From assembly GCF_003007685.1 (NCBI RefSeq), contig NZ_PXNN01000003.1, positions 1-64,000 on the forward strand: 64,000 nt of DNA, in the 5' to 3' direction. Of the stretch, positions 32,718 through 42,614 are shown in pieces. A program made the translations under genes and the position numbers. The first letter of the stretch is position 1; each line of letters opens with the position of its first letter. Source of the stretch: Marinobacter halophilus (lineage in GTDB: Bacteria > Pseudomonadota > Gammaproteobacteria > Pseudomonadales > Oleiphilaceae). The notes under the pieces are model-generated. The model saw nothing but the letters and a program-made list of their open reading frames with translations, was not told the DNA's origin and made no database searches.

Positions 32718-33290
32718 TTACGAGTCGTGCCCGTGTTTCTGGATGACCAGTACCACTTCGCCAACCTCAATACCCCATTTACTCATGGTGGTCTGATTGA
32801 TCAGCGTGTCTGGTGTAATCAGGTACATCCAGTCATCCATACGCACGTCGATGGTGCCATCGCCGTATGACACCCGCAGGACGTAATTCATATGAATAGC
32901 ATTGCCTTGCCACTGCATGGTGCCAGGCTTGACCACATCACCGGCTTCGGCGTGATAGCCATCAGCCGATGGCATCAGCGTCCAGACCCGGGTCTGGACC
33001 TCGCCATCGTTAAACCGGAACACTTCATCCAGAGTACCCACACCGTCGTCGTCCCAGCTGGCGACAATATCGGCATCAAAGCTTCGGATCACCTTGCCAG
33101 AGAAATTCTTGACCACACCACGAGCCGAAAGTTCGCCCTGAAAAAATTCCTTTGGAATCAGCTCCGGCCCCGCATCGCGATAATCGTCCAACGATGGCCC
33201 GGCACATCCGGCTACCAGCAACGTCATTAACAATATAAGACTGCTGCGCCCGACACCACGGAACTGGCGTGGAATACCTCTGTTTTGCAT
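32718..33290 (-). CDS. DUF3833 family lipoprotein
   Basis: 190 residues. A signal peptide ends in the lipobox LVAG-C (LILLMTLLVAGCAGPSLDDY), so the mature protein is probably lipid-anchored. The rest is the DUF3833 type (FFQGELSARGVVKNFSGKVIRSFDADI; DGTIDVRMDDWMYLITPDTLINQTTMSKWGI), of unknown function. I chose the ATG at 33290: the sequence upstream lacks signal-peptide character, and GGAG lies 10 bases before the ATG. It is 29 bases ahead of the adaptor gene, so probably the first gene of the efflux operon, divergent from the acyl-CoA dehydrogenase. Confidence 0.8.
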   Translation of the reverse strand: MQNRGIPRQFRGVGRSSLILLMTLLVAGCAGPSLDDYRDAGPELIPKEFFQGELSARGVVKNFSGKVIRSFDADIVASWDDDGVGTLDEVFRFNDGEVQTRVWTLMPSADGYHAEAGDVVKPGTMQWQGNAIHMNYVLRVSYGDGTIDVRMDDWMYLITPDTLINQTTMSKWGIEVGEVVLVIQKHGHDS

Positions 33291-33524
33291 GACCTTTACA
33301 CTCCGCTTGGTAACCCGTGTGATGACATCGTAACCAGATGATTTACGGGCCAAGCCGACAACCCGATCAGAAATACCCTGAATACGTCATTTCAGCCAAT
33401 TGTCTATTCTGACATACCCCTAGGTGCTTTACGTCAATGGCAGCCACCGATGAATACCGTACAACTGCAGGCATTGAGGCTTTCGAGCCCTACCAAATCA
33501 GTTAACCGTAGATGAGGACTGGCC

Positions 33525-35345
33525 ATGCCTGTGTATAAAGCGCCGTTGCGCGACATGAAGTTCTTGATCAATGAAGTATTCGACTACCCGGGCCATTACC
33601 AGACCCTGGCCTGCGGCGAAAATGCCACGCCGGATATCGTGGAGGCCATCCTCAACGAATGTGGCCGGTTCAGTGAGGAAGTCCTGAGTCCGCTCTATCA
33701 GAGTGGCGACCAAGAAGGTTGCCGGCTAGAAAATAGCGAAGTGACCACGCCAAAAGGTTTCAAAGATGCCTATGACCAGTATGTGATGGGTGGCTGGCAA
33801 GGCCTGTCAGCACCGGAAGAATACGGTGGTCAGGGCCTGCCTGCCTCCATGGGGCTGTTCAAGCAGGAAATGATGGGCACCGCCAACTGGTCGTTCTCCA
33901 TGTATCCGGGGCTCTCCATCGGCGCCATGAACACCATTGTTCTGCACGGCACCGAGGATCAGAAACAAACCTACCTGGTGCCACTGACCGAAGGCCGCTG
34001 GGGCGGCACTATGTGCCTGACCGAGCCCCAGTGTGGCACGGATCTGGGCCAGGTAAAGACCAAAGCCGATCCCCAGGCCGATGGCAGCTACGCCCTGACT
34101 GGCACCAAGATTTTCATCTCCTCCGGTGACCACGACCTGACCGAAAATATCGTCCACATCGTGCTGGCACGCCTGCCCGATGCTCCCAAAGGTACCAAAG
34201 GTATCAGCCTGTTCATCGTGCCCAAGTTTCTGCCAGGTGCCGACGGCGGCGTTGGCGAGCGCAATGCGGTGAACTGCGGTGCTCTGGAAAAGAAAATGGG
34301 CATCAAGGCCTCTGCCACCTGCGTGATGAACTTCGATGGTGCCACCGGTTACCTGATCGGCCCTGAAAATGAAGGGCTGGAATGCATGTTCACCTTCATG
34401 AACACCGCTCGCATCGGCACTGCCATTCAGGGTGTGGGCCCGGCCGAACTGTCGTATCAGTGGGCGCTGGCCTACGCCAAGGAGCGCCGTTCGATGCGCG
34501 CCCTATCCGGCAAGAAAGAACCGGGCCAGGTGGCCGACAGTCTGATTCACCACGCTGACGTGCGCCGGATGCTGCTGACCCAGAAAGCCATCGCCGAAGG
34601 TGGTCGGGCGATGCTCTATTACGCCTGCAAACTGGCCGATCACATGGTGGAAGGCTACAACGAGGGAGATAGCGAAAAAATAGAAAAATACGACGATAAA
34701 CTCGGCTTCCTGACGCCTATCCTCAAAGGCTTTCTGACCGAGCTGGGTAACGAAGCCGCCAATCTGGGTGTGCAGGTGTTTGGTGGTCACGGCTATATCC
34801 GTGAACATGGTATGGAACAAATTGTCCGGGATACCCGAATCGCCACGCTCTACGAGGGCACCACCGGCATCCAGGCACTGGATCTGCTTGGCCGCAAGGT
34901 GCTGCTGATGACCCAGGGCGGCGCGGTTCGGGAATTCACCTTCACGATCGCCAACTTCGCCCGCAAACACCTGACCAGTAAATCCCTACGGTCGTTGGCC
35001 ATCGAACTGCTCAAACTCTCTGCTCAGTGGAACCTGCTCACCGTGCGCATCATGCTCGCCGCGCGCAAAGACCGGGACGTGGTCAGCGCCGCGGCCCATG
35101 ACTTCCTGATGTACAGCGGTTATGTGACGATGGCGTACATGTGGCTGCGCCAGGCGGCAGTCGCCCAGGACAATCTGAAGAACGGCGGGGATGAATCGAC
35201 TGCTTTCTACCAGACCAAACTGGCCACCGCCGAGTTCTACTACGAGCGTTTGCTGCCCCGTGCGCAAAGCCACGCCACCAGTATGCTCAGCCCGACCCGG
35301 AATCTGATGCAAATAACCCCAGACGATATGGCCTTTACCGGGTAA
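33525..35345 (+). CDS. Acyl-CoA dehydrogenase, long form with C-terminal extension
   Basis: 606 residues. It is an FAD flavoenzyme of the long acyl-CoA dehydrogenase group (FadE5/DmdC-like), whose extra C-terminal domain (~460-600) resembles PF12806. Flavin and substrate loops include TMCLTEPQCGTDLGQVKTKA and ALTGTKIFISSGDHDL. The catalytic Glu is in ATLYEGTTGIQALDLLGRKV. Likely a fatty acyl-CoA oxidation step; chain-length or methylmercaptopropionyl specificity cannot be told. It stands alone on the plus strand between the efflux operon and mnmE, not near other beta-oxidation genes. Confidence 0.88.
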   Translation: MPVYKAPLRDMKFLINEVFDYPGHYQTLACGENATPDIVEAILNECGRFSEEVLSPLYQSGDQEGCRLENSEVTTPKGFKDAYDQYVMGGWQGLSAPEEYGGQGLPASMGLFKQEMMGTANWSFSMYPGLSIGAMNTIVLHGTEDQKQTYLVPLTEGRWGGTMCLTEPQCGTDLGQVKTKADPQADGSYALTGTKIFISSGDHDLTENIVHIVLARLPDAPKGTKGISLFIVPKFLPGADGGVGERNAVNCGALEKKMGIKASATCVMNFDGATGYLIGPENEGLECMFTFMNTARIGTAIQGVGPAELSYQWALAYAKERRSMRALSGKKEPGQVADSLIHHADVRRMLLTQKAIAEGGRAMLYYACKLADHMVEGYNEGDSEKIEKYDDKLGFLTPILKGFLTELGNEAANLGVQVFGGHGYIREHGMEQIVRDTRIATLYEGTTGIQALDLLGRKVLLMTQGGAVREFTFTIANFARKHLTSKSLRSLAIELLKLSAQWNLLTVRIMLAARKDRDVVSAAAHDFLMYSGYVTMAYMWLRQAAVAQDNLKNGGDESTAFYQTKLATAEFYYERLLPRAQSHATSMLSPTRNLMQITPDDMAFTG

Positions 35346-35378
35346 GCCCCGGTAATTTCAAAGGAGATACTCGGTCAT

Positions 35379-36749
35379 CTACTTACCAATGCAGAAACTG
35401 CTGAAAATCTTGCCCAACAGCTCATCTGGGGTCAGATGGCCGGTTATCTCTCCCAAGGCGTCCTGAGCTGCGCGTAGATCCTCAGCCAGCAGTTCGCCTG
35501 CGCCGTAGCCTTCCAACTGAGACTGACCTTGAACAAGGGAGTCTCGGGCACGTTCCAGGGCATTCAGGTGACGTCGACGGGCCAAAAAGCCACCTTCGGT
35601 AGTGCTGGCAAAACCGATGCATTCCTTCAGGTGATCACGCAGCACCTCCAGACCTTTCGCCTCTTTTGCAGCCAGACGAATAACCGGTGCAGTCTGTTGT
35701 GTCTCAGTACTGATACCAACCGGCTCTGCCGACAGATCCACCTTGTTGCGGATGACGGTTACCGGCGCATTGGTGGGCAAGCGATCAATAAAATCTGGCC
35801 AGATTTCGTGGGGCTCGGTTTTAACCGTAGTGGTTGCATCCACCATAAGCAGGATCCGATCGGCTTGGCGAATTTCTTCCCAGGCCCGGGCGATCCCTAT
35901 CCGTTCCACTTCATCCGGGCTGTCCCGCAGCCCGGCGGTATCAATGATGTGCAGAGGCATGCCATCAATGTGAATATGTTCCCTCAGCACGTCCCGGGTG
36001 GTGCCTTCAATCGCGGTGACAATGGCAGCTTCCCGGCCTGCCAGAGCGTTGAGCAAGCTGGATTTTCCGGCGTTCGGTCTGCCGGCAATCACCACTTTCA
36101 TGCCATCCCTGAGAATGGTGCCTTGCTGGGCTTCGGAAAGAATCTGTTCTACCTGCTGCAACAGAATTTGCAGGTCCGTTGCCACTTTGCCATCGGCGAG
36201 GAAGTCGATTTCTTCTTCCGGGAAGTCGATCGCCGCTTCCACATAGATTCGCAAATGAGTAACCGAGCCCACCAGCTCATCAATCCGTCGGGAAAAAACA
36301 CCCTGCATAGATCTTACCGCACAGCGGGCGGCTTGCTCGGAGCTGCTTTCAATGAGATCGGCGATGGCCTCCGCCTGCGCCAGATCGAGTTTGTCATTCA
36401 GAAATGCCCGCTCGGAAAACTCCCCGGGCCGAGCCAGACGCGCGCCCAGAGTGCACACGGCACGCAACAGCATGTCCAGGATTACGGTACCGCCATGGCC
36501 CTGCAACTCAAACACATCTTCACCCGTGAACGAATGCGGGTTCGGGAAATACAGGCCGATGCCTTCATCGATCAGCTCGCCGTTGGCATCCTTGAAGGGG
36601 CCATAGTGAGCGAAACGGGGTTTGGGCTGATAGCCGAGCACTTTAACGGCGATATCAGCAGCTTTGGGTCCGGACACCCGGACAATACCCACACCAGCCT
36701 GACCTGGCGCGGTGGCAATGGCGGCGATAGTGTCTGATGTTGGCTGCAT
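35379..36749 (-). CDS. mnmE: tRNA modification GTPase MnmE
   Basis: 456 residues. It is the GTPase partner of MnmG in wobble-uridine modification. An N-terminal tetrahydrofolate-binding domain (~1-120) is followed by a helical domain interrupted by the G domain (~215-380). The P-loop is [14 protein letters not shown], with EGTTRD switch, DTAGLR and NKVD. The C-terminal CIGK is intact, with the catalytic Cys. It follows yidC, separated by a perfect hairpin terminator. Confidence 0.97.
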   Translation of the reverse strand: MQPTSDTIAAIATAPGQAGVGIVRVSGPKAADIAVKVLGYQPKPRFAHYGPFKDANGELIDEGIGLYFPNPHSFTGEDVFELQGHGGTVILDMLLRAVCTLGARLARPGEFSERAFLNDKLDLAQAEAIADLIESSSEQAARCAVRSMQGVFSRRIDELVGSVTHLRIYVEAAIDFPEEEIDFLADGKVATDLQILLQQVEQILSEAQQGTILRDGMKVVIAGRPNAGKSSLLNALAGREAAIVTAIEGTTRDVLREHIHIDGMPLHIIDTAGLRDSPDEVERIGIARAWEEIRQADRILLMVDATTTVKTEPHEIWPDFIDRLPTNAPVTVIRNKVDLSAEPVGISTETQQTAPVIRLAAKEAKGLEVLRDHLKECIGFASTTEGGFLARRRHLNALERARDSLVQGQSQLEGYGAGELLAEDLRAAQDALGEITGHLTPDELLGKIFSSFCIGK

Positions 36750-36772
36750 GGTGTTTTACCCTGAATAGAAAT

Positions 36773-36801
36773 GACAAAGGCTCCGCAAGGGAGCCTTTGT
36801 C
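36773..36801. terminator. Hairpin terminator between yidC and mnmE
   Basis: GACAAAGGCTCC (36773-36784), the loop GCAAG, then the perfect complement GGAGCCTTTGTC (36790-36801). This is a 12-bp stem just after the yidC stop. On the minus strand it is followed by ATTTCTATT, a weak U-tract, so it probably ends much of the rpmH-yidC transcript before mnmE. Confidence 0.75.
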
Positions 36802-36821
36802 AGGTCAGAACTACTGATACG

Positions 36822-38525
36822 TCAGTATTTCTTGCCTGCAGTTTCTGCTTCGATCTTGCGGGTAATGTACCACTGCTGCGAGATCGAGAGTATGTTGTTT
36901 ACCAGCCAGTATAGTACCAGACCAGACGGGAACCACAGGAAGAAGATGGTGAATACCGGCGGCATCAACTTCATGATCTTAGCCTGCATGGGGTCTGGTG
37001 GAGTCGGATTCAGGCTCATCTGAATGAACATACTGATGCCCATCAAAATTGGCAGCACGAAGTAAGGATCCATCTGGGATAAATCCTGAATCCAGAGAGC
37101 AAACGGTGCATGCCGTAGTTGGACGCTTTCAAATAACACCCAGTAAAGGGAAATAAACACCGGCATCTGTACCAGAATCGGTAAACAACCGCCCAGCGGA
37201 TTAATTTTCTCTCGCTTGTACAGAGCCATCATTTCCTGAGACATGCGCTGGCGGTCATCACCATGAAGCTCTTTCAGACGAGCCAGGTGTGGTGCAACAG
37301 CTCGCATTCTCGCCATGGAGCGATAACTGGTGGCAGAAAGATGGAAGAACACTGCTTTTACCGTGATGGTCAGAAGGATAATAGCAACACCCCAGTTGCC
37401 GACTAGCCCGTAGAACCATTCCAGTATGTAAAACAGCGGCAACGAGATGAAGAACAGCCAGCCAAAATCAACAGTACGATCAAGGTTTGGCGCCAGGGAT
37501 TCGAGGCGATCAATAATCTTTGGGCCGACATAGGCAGTCGCTCCTACTTCCACAGACTGGCCGGGAGCCACCGATGTTGCTGGATAGACAAAGCCCATTA
37601 CGTGCAACTGATCCCGGCGGGTAGACTGGTACTGAGCCGTTTGCTCAGGGTCAGGAACCCAGGCGGTAAGGAAATAGTGTTGCAGGAAAGCCATCCAGCC
37701 ATTGGTCACAGACTGATTTATTCGCTGCTCGCTAAGGTCGCCAAAGTCATACTTTTCATAAGGATCTTCTGGCGTGCTGACAACCATGCCCAGATACGCT
37801 TTGATACCCATGGAAGTTTGAGAGGTAGGGTCGGGAGCTTCATCTCGTACGATCTTGCCGGTAAAGTTACCCTGCCAGTCGGTATCAGACTGGTTGTTGA
37901 TCAGATAACGAATATCAAGCTTGTAACTATCACGGCTCAGACGATAGCGTTTGGTGATATCGACGCCCTGATCTGTGGTCAAATTCAGATCAACGATTAG
38001 TTCATCCTGGCCATCAGTCAACACATATTGCGATGCTTCTGCTTGGTATACCGGGGCCTGGCCGGCACTGCGGCTATCCGGTCCGTTACGGCCAATCAGA
38101 CCGCTTTCCAGAAGATAGGTGCGGTTTTGAGTGTTGTTAAGAAGCTTCAGCGGCTGAGCACTGTCCAGGGTGTCGTCGTACTGGAGCAGTGAGCTTTCAA
38201 TAACATTGCCACCAACACGATCTATCTTCAGCTCAAAGACATCGGTTTTGACGGTTATGAACTGGTTATCGATGCTTTGCTGTCTGTCTGTAGACGCGGA
38301 TCGGAGCTCACCGGTTTCCGGCGCTATAAATTCGTCGTCAGTTCTGGTTGTACTGGTTGTGCTTTCAGGCAAAACCATGTCGTCGACGGTGCCGTTTGTG
38401 CCAGAGGTTTCAACTTGCGAAACCTGAGCAGTCTGCGGTTGGTGATAGTCCTCATTCCAGGCAAGAACCATCAGATAACTGACGATAGCCAGGCCGGCAA
38501 ACAAAACGATGCGTTGAATATCCAT
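36822..38525 (-). CDS. yidC: Membrane protein insertase YidC
   Basis: 567 residues, long Gram-negative form. An N-terminal helix (IVLFAGLAIVSYLMVLAWN) is followed by a large periplasmic domain (~40-340). Five conserved membrane helices begin near LFYILEWFYGLVGNWGVAI, with the hydrophilic-groove Arg in SATSYRSMARMR and GGCLPILVQMPVFISLYWVL. It inserts inner-membrane proteins, including Fo subunits a and c of the ATP synthase encoded nearby. It is 5 bases after yidD. Confidence 0.97.
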   Translation of the reverse strand: MDIQRIVLFAGLAIVSYLMVLAWNEDYHQPQTAQVSQVETSGTNGTVDDMVLPESTTSTTRTDDEFIAPETGELRSASTDRQQSIDNQFITVKTDVFELKIDRVGGNVIESSLLQYDDTLDSAQPLKLLNNTQNRTYLLESGLIGRNGPDSRSAGQAPVYQAEASQYVLTDGQDELIVDLNLTTDQGVDITKRYRLSRDSYKLDIRYLINNQSDTDWQGNFTGKIVRDEAPDPTSQTSMGIKAYLGMVVSTPEDPYEKYDFGDLSEQRINQSVTNGWMAFLQHYFLTAWVPDPEQTAQYQSTRRDQLHVMGFVYPATSVAPGQSVEVGATAYVGPKIIDRLESLAPNLDRTVDFGWLFFISLPLFYILEWFYGLVGNWGVAIILLTITVKAVFFHLSATSYRSMARMRAVAPHLARLKELHGDDRQRMSQEMMALYKREKINPLGGCLPILVQMPVFISLYWVLFESVQLRHAPFALWIQDLSQMDPYFVLPILMGISMFIQMSLNPTPPDPMQAKIMKLMPPVFTIFFLWFPSGLVLYWLVNNILSISQQWYITRKIEAETAGKKY

Positions 38526-38530
38526 AAACG

Positions 38531-38785
38531 TTAGTGTCTGGTTTGAGTGTTGGTAGGAGCGTGTTGGGTCTCTGTACCCGGTACCGGATCATAGCCGCCT
38601 TCGGCCCAGGGATGACATCTTAGCAAGCGGCGGGTGGCAAGATATGAACCTTTCGCGGCTCCATGATGCTGAATGGCTTCAACAGCGTATTGGGAGCACG
38701 TTGGGAAGTGACGGCAATGGCTGGCCATCATCGGACTGATGGCGTACTGGTAGAACCGGATAGGCAGTAACAGAAACTGTTGCAT
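38531..38785 (-). CDS. yidD: Membrane protein insertion efficiency factor YidD
   Basis: 84 residues. It starts with an amphipathic segment ([15 protein letters not shown]) and has the conserved [19 protein letters not shown] and [17 protein letters not shown] with three conserved Cys. It assists YidC-dependent insertion. Its ATG overlaps the rnpA TAA by one base (TAATG), the conserved arrangement. Confidence 0.95.
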   Translation of the reverse strand: MQQFLLLPIRFYQYAISPMMASHCRHFPTCSQYAVEAIQHHGAAKGSYLATRRLLRCHPWAEGGYDPVPGTETQHAPTNTQTRH

Positions 38786-39183
38786 TAACTCGTACCTTTT
38801 GAATTCACAGCTGTCTGATCAGCTGAGGATTGATGGTACTTCTTTCTGACACGACGCCAAAGATCGTTGAGCGACGATTCTACTGAGGCGTTATCCAGTT
38901 GAGCCAATCCCTGCCTGCCGAGAACGATGATGTCCAGGCCTGGCAGATTCTTCTGAACTCTGAAAGTTTCCCTGACTTGACGTTTTATCCGATTGCGCTG
39001 AACGGCCAGTCTGAGATTCTTTTTGGAAAAAATAAGTCCGACCCTGGCATGACCAAGATTGTTCGGTGCTGCCAGGATCAGAAAATTCCGATGCGGAACT
39101 TTCAGCTGCACATCATCGAAGACTTTGCTGTAGTCCGAAGGGCGCAACAGTCTGTGAGACTTCGGAAACGTTAAAGCCTTCAT
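38785..39183 (-). CDS. rnpA: Ribonuclease P protein component
   Basis: 132 residues. It is the protein subunit that helps the catalytic RNA trim tRNA 5' ends. The central RNR-type motif is visible as [17 protein letters not shown] (~57-73), preceded by [10 protein letters not shown]. The basic protein starts [22 protein letters not shown]. It is 15 bases after rpmH, in the universal order. Confidence 0.95.
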   Translation of the reverse strand: MKALTFPKSHRLLRPSDYSKVFDDVQLKVPHRNFLILAAPNNLGHARVGLIFSKKNLRLAVQRNRIKRQVRETFRVQKNLPGLDIIVLGRQGLAQLDNASVESSLNDLWRRVRKKYHQSSADQTAVNSKGTS

Positions 39184-39198
39184 GAGGCAATCATCAGG

Positions 39199-39333
39199 TT
39201 ACGCAGACAGACGTGCGCGGCCTTTGGCACGACGACGGGAAATAACCTTACGGCCGTTCGCAGTAGCCATACGGGCACGGAAGCCGTGAACACGCTTGCG
39301 CTTCAGGACGCTTGGTTGAAATGTTCTTTTCAT
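39199..39333 (-). CDS. rpmH: Large ribosomal subunit protein bL34
   Basis: A 44-residue, very basic protein. It begins [19 protein letters not shown] and ends [12 protein letters not shown], matching bL34 at full length. It is the first gene of the rpmH-rnpA-yidD-yidC operon, divergent from dnaA. Confidence 0.98.
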   Translation of the reverse strand: MKRTFQPSVLKRKRVHGFRARMATANGRKVISRRRAKGRARLSA

Positions 39334-39360
39334 GGTGAAGGTCTCACAAATTGTCTATGG

Positions 39361-39975
39361 ACATTGATAACTGGCTGGAAAATAGACAGCTAAAACAGGA
39401 GGCGCATTCTAGTCAGATCTGCTTGCAATTTCAATCTCTGTGAGATGGTGAAGTGAAGTTTTTGGTATGGGTACTAACCACCGGAGTGACTAATAGATTC
39501 AGTAAGTCTTTTTCTTAAATTCTTTAAAGGATTATATATTACTGTTATTACACAGCCTGTTTTCTGTGGAAAAGCCTTTTTTTATGATTAAAATCAATTC
39601 ACTGGAGCAATGACAAACCCTTTGACAGGTGGTCCTGGGACCTGTGGACGGGAGGGTGTGGAATTGTGAATAACTCATCAGAGCGTATGAGAGTAGAGTT
39701 ATGCATGGACGGGTTAACCGGTTTCACACAGAGTTGGGGGGTGCTTTTGCACAGAAGCTTGTGGGTAACTATTTTTCAGGCTTTTTCTGTACACAAGCCT
39801 GTAGATATGTCTGGAACCTTATGAAAGCTAATGGGAAATGTTTCCACAGGCTGTTCATGACTTTGCTGTTCGGCCTTTTACTGGTAGCGCGGTCGGGGTA
39901 GAATCCGGGGTCACCTTGAGCAGCGGGAAAACGTTTTCCGATGTGAGAACAGTCAGGTTTCGGGAGCAGGCGGTC
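39361..39975. other. oriC: Probable oriC (rpmH-dnaA intergenic region)
   Basis: About 615 bases between rpmH and dnaA with no credible gene. DnaA boxes: TGTGAATAA (39665-39673, perfect complement of TTATTCACA), TGTGGGTAA (39760-39768, one mismatch) and TGTGGAAAA (39565-39573, one mismatch), plus weaker TGTGGACGG (39643-39651). AT-rich stretches at about 39505-39550 and 39578-39600 could be the unwinding element. This is the position of oriC in Pseudomonas. It also holds the rpmH and dnaA promoters. Confidence 0.65.
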
Positions 39976-41433
39976 GTGCCTAACAGTATGTGGCATCAAT
40001 GTCTTGAAGTACTCCGGGATGAATTTCCCGCGCAGCAGTTTAATACCTGGTTGAGACCCCTCCAGTCGGACCTCCGTGAGGGCCAATTGATGCTGTTTGC
40101 GCCCAACCGCTTTGTTATGGACTGGGTGAATGAGAAATACCTGCGCCGTATAGAAGAAGTGTTGAAAGATTTGAACGGTGGTCAGGCACCGAGGGTGCAT
40201 ATGAAGGTTGGTTCGGCGCCCCGTGAAAGTGACCCAGTTGTCCGTTCAGTGGCAGAGACCAGGGTTGCCGATGAAACCGGTCACTCTGTGACGGAAGAAG
40301 AGAAGAGTGTTGCTGCGACTGTTTCAGGCTCTGTGGCGGGGCATAATAACGGGCCATCGATCAGGGCCAGTGGTCAACGGCGATCGGTGCAGGTTGAGGG
40401 TGACATCAAGCATCAGAGTTTCCTGAACGAGACGTTTACTTTCGACACATTTGTTGAGGGTAAATCTAACCAGCTGGCCCGTGCTGCTTCGATGCAGGTA
40501 GCCGAGAACCCGGGTGGCGCCTATAACCCGCTGTTTCTATATGGCGGTGTTGGCTTGGGTAAAACTCACCTGATGCACGCCATTGGTAATGACATTGTCC
40601 GGCGCAACCCGAATGCAAAGGTGGCGTATTTGCGGTCAGAACGCTTTGTCGCGGACATGGTCAAGGCGTTGCAGTTGAACGCCATCAATGAGTTCAAGCG
40701 CTATTATCGTTCTGTTGATGCTTTGTTGATCGACGACATTCAGTTTTTTGCTCGTAAAGAACGGTCTCAGGAGGAGTTTTTCCACACGTTTAATGCGCTG
40801 CTTGAAGGCGGGCAACAGGTAATCGTAACCTGCGATCGGTTTCCAAAAGAAATCGTCGATATGGAAGAGCGCCTGAAATCCCGGTTCGGTTGGGGTCTCA
40901 CTGTGATGGTCGAGCCGCCGGAACTGGAAACCCGGGTCGCCATTTTGATGAAAAAGGCCGAGCAGGCAAATGTTAAATTGAGCAGCGAAGCGGCCTTTTT
41001 TATTGCCCAGAAGATTCGTTCTAACGTACGAGAGCTTGAGGGGGCGCTACGCCTGGTGATAGCGAATGCTCACTTCACGGGGTCTGAAATCACTCCACCG
41101 TTCATTCGCGAAAGCCTTAAAGACCTGCTGGCCTTGCATGAAAAGCAGGTCAGTATGGATAACATTCAGCGAACCGTGGCGGAGTATTACAAGATCAAGG
41201 TAGCCGATCTGTTGTCCAAACGGCGCACTCGTACGGTGACCCGTCCTCGGCAGGTCGCCATGTTGTTATCCAAAGAATTGACCAATCACAGTCTGCCTGA
41301 GATTGGCGATGCCTTTGGCGGGCGTGACCACACTACTGTGTTGCACGCCTGCAAAAAGGTCAGAGAACTCCAGGAAACCGATCCCGGGATCCGGGAGGAC
41401 TACCAGAATTTTATGAGATTGCTGACCACCTGA
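39976..41433 (+). CDS. dnaA: Chromosomal replication initiator DnaA
   Basis: 485 residues. It is the ATP-dependent origin-opening protein. Domain I (~1-85) starts [26 protein letters not shown], and a variable linker follows. The AAA+ domain (~150-370) has Walker [18 protein letters not shown] and Walker [11 protein letters not shown]. The C-terminal DNA-binding domain has [16 protein letters not shown] chose the GTG at 39976 (GGAG 9 bases before) because homologous proteins begin just there; the ATG four codons later is an alternative. Longer upstream in-frame sequence overlaps the origin. Confidence 0.96.
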   Translation: MPNSMWHQCLEVLRDEFPAQQFNTWLRPLQSDLREGQLMLFAPNRFVMDWVNEKYLRRIEEVLKDLNGGQAPRVHMKVGSAPRESDPVVRSVAETRVADETGHSVTEEEKSVAATVSGSVAGHNNGPSIRASGQRRSVQVEGDIKHQSFLNETFTFDTFVEGKSNQLARAASMQVAENPGGAYNPLFLYGGVGLGKTHLMHAIGNDIVRRNPNAKVAYLRSERFVADMVKALQLNAINEFKRYYRSVDALLIDDIQFFARKERSQEEFFHTFNALLEGGQQVIVTCDRFPKEIVDMEERLKSRFGWGLTVMVEPPELETRVAILMKKAEQANVKLSSEAAFFIAQKIRSNVRELEGALRLVIANAHFTGSEITPPFIRESLKDLLALHEKQVSMDNIQRTVAEYYKIKVADLLSKRRTRTVTRPRQVAMLLSKELTNHSLPEIGDAFGGRDHTTVLHACKKVRELQETDPGIREDYQNFMRLLTT

Positions 41434-41492
41434 TGACCGATGGGATCTATTAACCCATCAACATTCACTTCCGACAACTGAAGCCGAGTGCC

Positions 41493-42596
41493 ATGAAACT
41501 GACAATCAGCCGAGAATCCCTGATTACCCCGCTGCAAAGTATTGCCGGCGTTGTGGAAAAAAAACAGACCATGCCGGTTCTCTCCAACGTTCTGCTTGAG
41601 GCCGAAGACAATACGCTAACTCTCACCGGCACCAATATGGAAGTGGAGCTGGTGGGCCGGGTAACCCCGGTGCATGTTGATCAGCCAGGACGGATTACGG
41701 TGCCGGCTCGCAAGCTGTCGGATATTTGTCGGGCGTTGGGCGACGATGCCCCGATTGATTTGGCGCTGGAAGGAGACCGGCTGCATGTCCGGGCTGGTAA
41801 TTCCCACTTCACTTTATCCACCTTGCCAGCCGAGCACTTTCCTAACGTCGAAGACGAGCCCGAGAGCTTTCGTCTGGAATTGCCTCAGAAAGAACTGGGC
41901 CGAATGCTGGATGCCACAGCCTTTGCCATGGCGCAGCAGGACGTCAGGTATTATCTGAACGGTTTGCTGTTGGAAGTGGACAGCGGCCATGTGCGTGTGG
42001 TGGCAACGGATGGTCACAGATTGGCGATGGCCCACTGCGACATGCAGACTGGATGTCCTGAACCCCGCCAGGTGATAGTGCCGAGAAAAGGCGTGCTGGA
42101 GCTGGCCCGCCTGCTGGATGACGTGGAGTCGCCGGTAACTCTGGTGATTGGGGATAACCACTTACGGGCCACGGTAGGTGCCTACACGTTCACCTCCAAG
42201 CTGATTGAAGGCAAGTTTCCGGACTATAATCGGGTGATCCCGCGTGGTGGCGACAAGTTTGTGCTGGCCGACCGTAGCACCTTGAAAAACACGCTGCAGC
42301 GTGCCGGAATTTTGTCCCATGAGAATATCCGTGGGGTTCGGTTGAATCTGTCGCCCGGGCAGTTGCAGGTAATTGCCAATAACCCAGATCAGGAACAGGC
42401 TGAAGACACGTTGCCTGTGGATTATCAGGGCGAATCCCTTCAGATCGGTTTTAATGTAGGCTATCTGATTGACGTGATGAATGCGCTGGATGACGCACAG
42501 GTGAAGTTGACCCTGTCGAATCCCAACAGCAGCGCCTTGATCGAAGCAGAAAACGACAACAGTTGTTTGTATGTTGTCATGCCCATGCGACTGTAA
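41493..42596 (+). CDS. dnaN: DNA polymerase III beta subunit (sliding clamp)
   Basis: 367 residues, normal length. It is the ring clamp that tethers polymerase III to DNA. It starts MKLTISRESLITPLQSIAGVVEKKQTMPVLSNVLLE and ends CLYVVMPMRL, with the three tandem clamp domains of about 120 residues. It lies 59 bases after dnaA, probably in one operon, and 18 bases before the ABC1 kinase gene. Confidence 0.97.
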   Translation: MKLTISRESLITPLQSIAGVVEKKQTMPVLSNVLLEAEDNTLTLTGTNMEVELVGRVTPVHVDQPGRITVPARKLSDICRALGDDAPIDLALEGDRLHVRAGNSHFTLSTLPAEHFPNVEDEPESFRLELPQKELGRMLDATAFAMAQQDVRYYLNGLLLEVDSGHVRVVATDGHRLAMAHCDMQTGCPEPRQVIVPRKGVLELARLLDDVESPVTLVIGDNHLRATVGAYTFTSKLIEGKFPDYNRVIPRGGDKFVLADRSTLKNTLQRAGILSHENIRGVRLNLSPGQLQVIANNPDQEQAEDTLPVDYQGESLQIGFNVGYLIDVMNALDDAQVKLTLSNPNSSALIEAENDNSCLYVVMPMRL

Positions 42597-42614
42597 TCGC
42601 TCCCGGAGGAATCA

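Noticed and set aside
39701..39901. Short open frame in the rpmH-dnaA gap
   Set aside because: It overlaps DnaA boxes and has no ribosome site; it is better explained as origin DNA.
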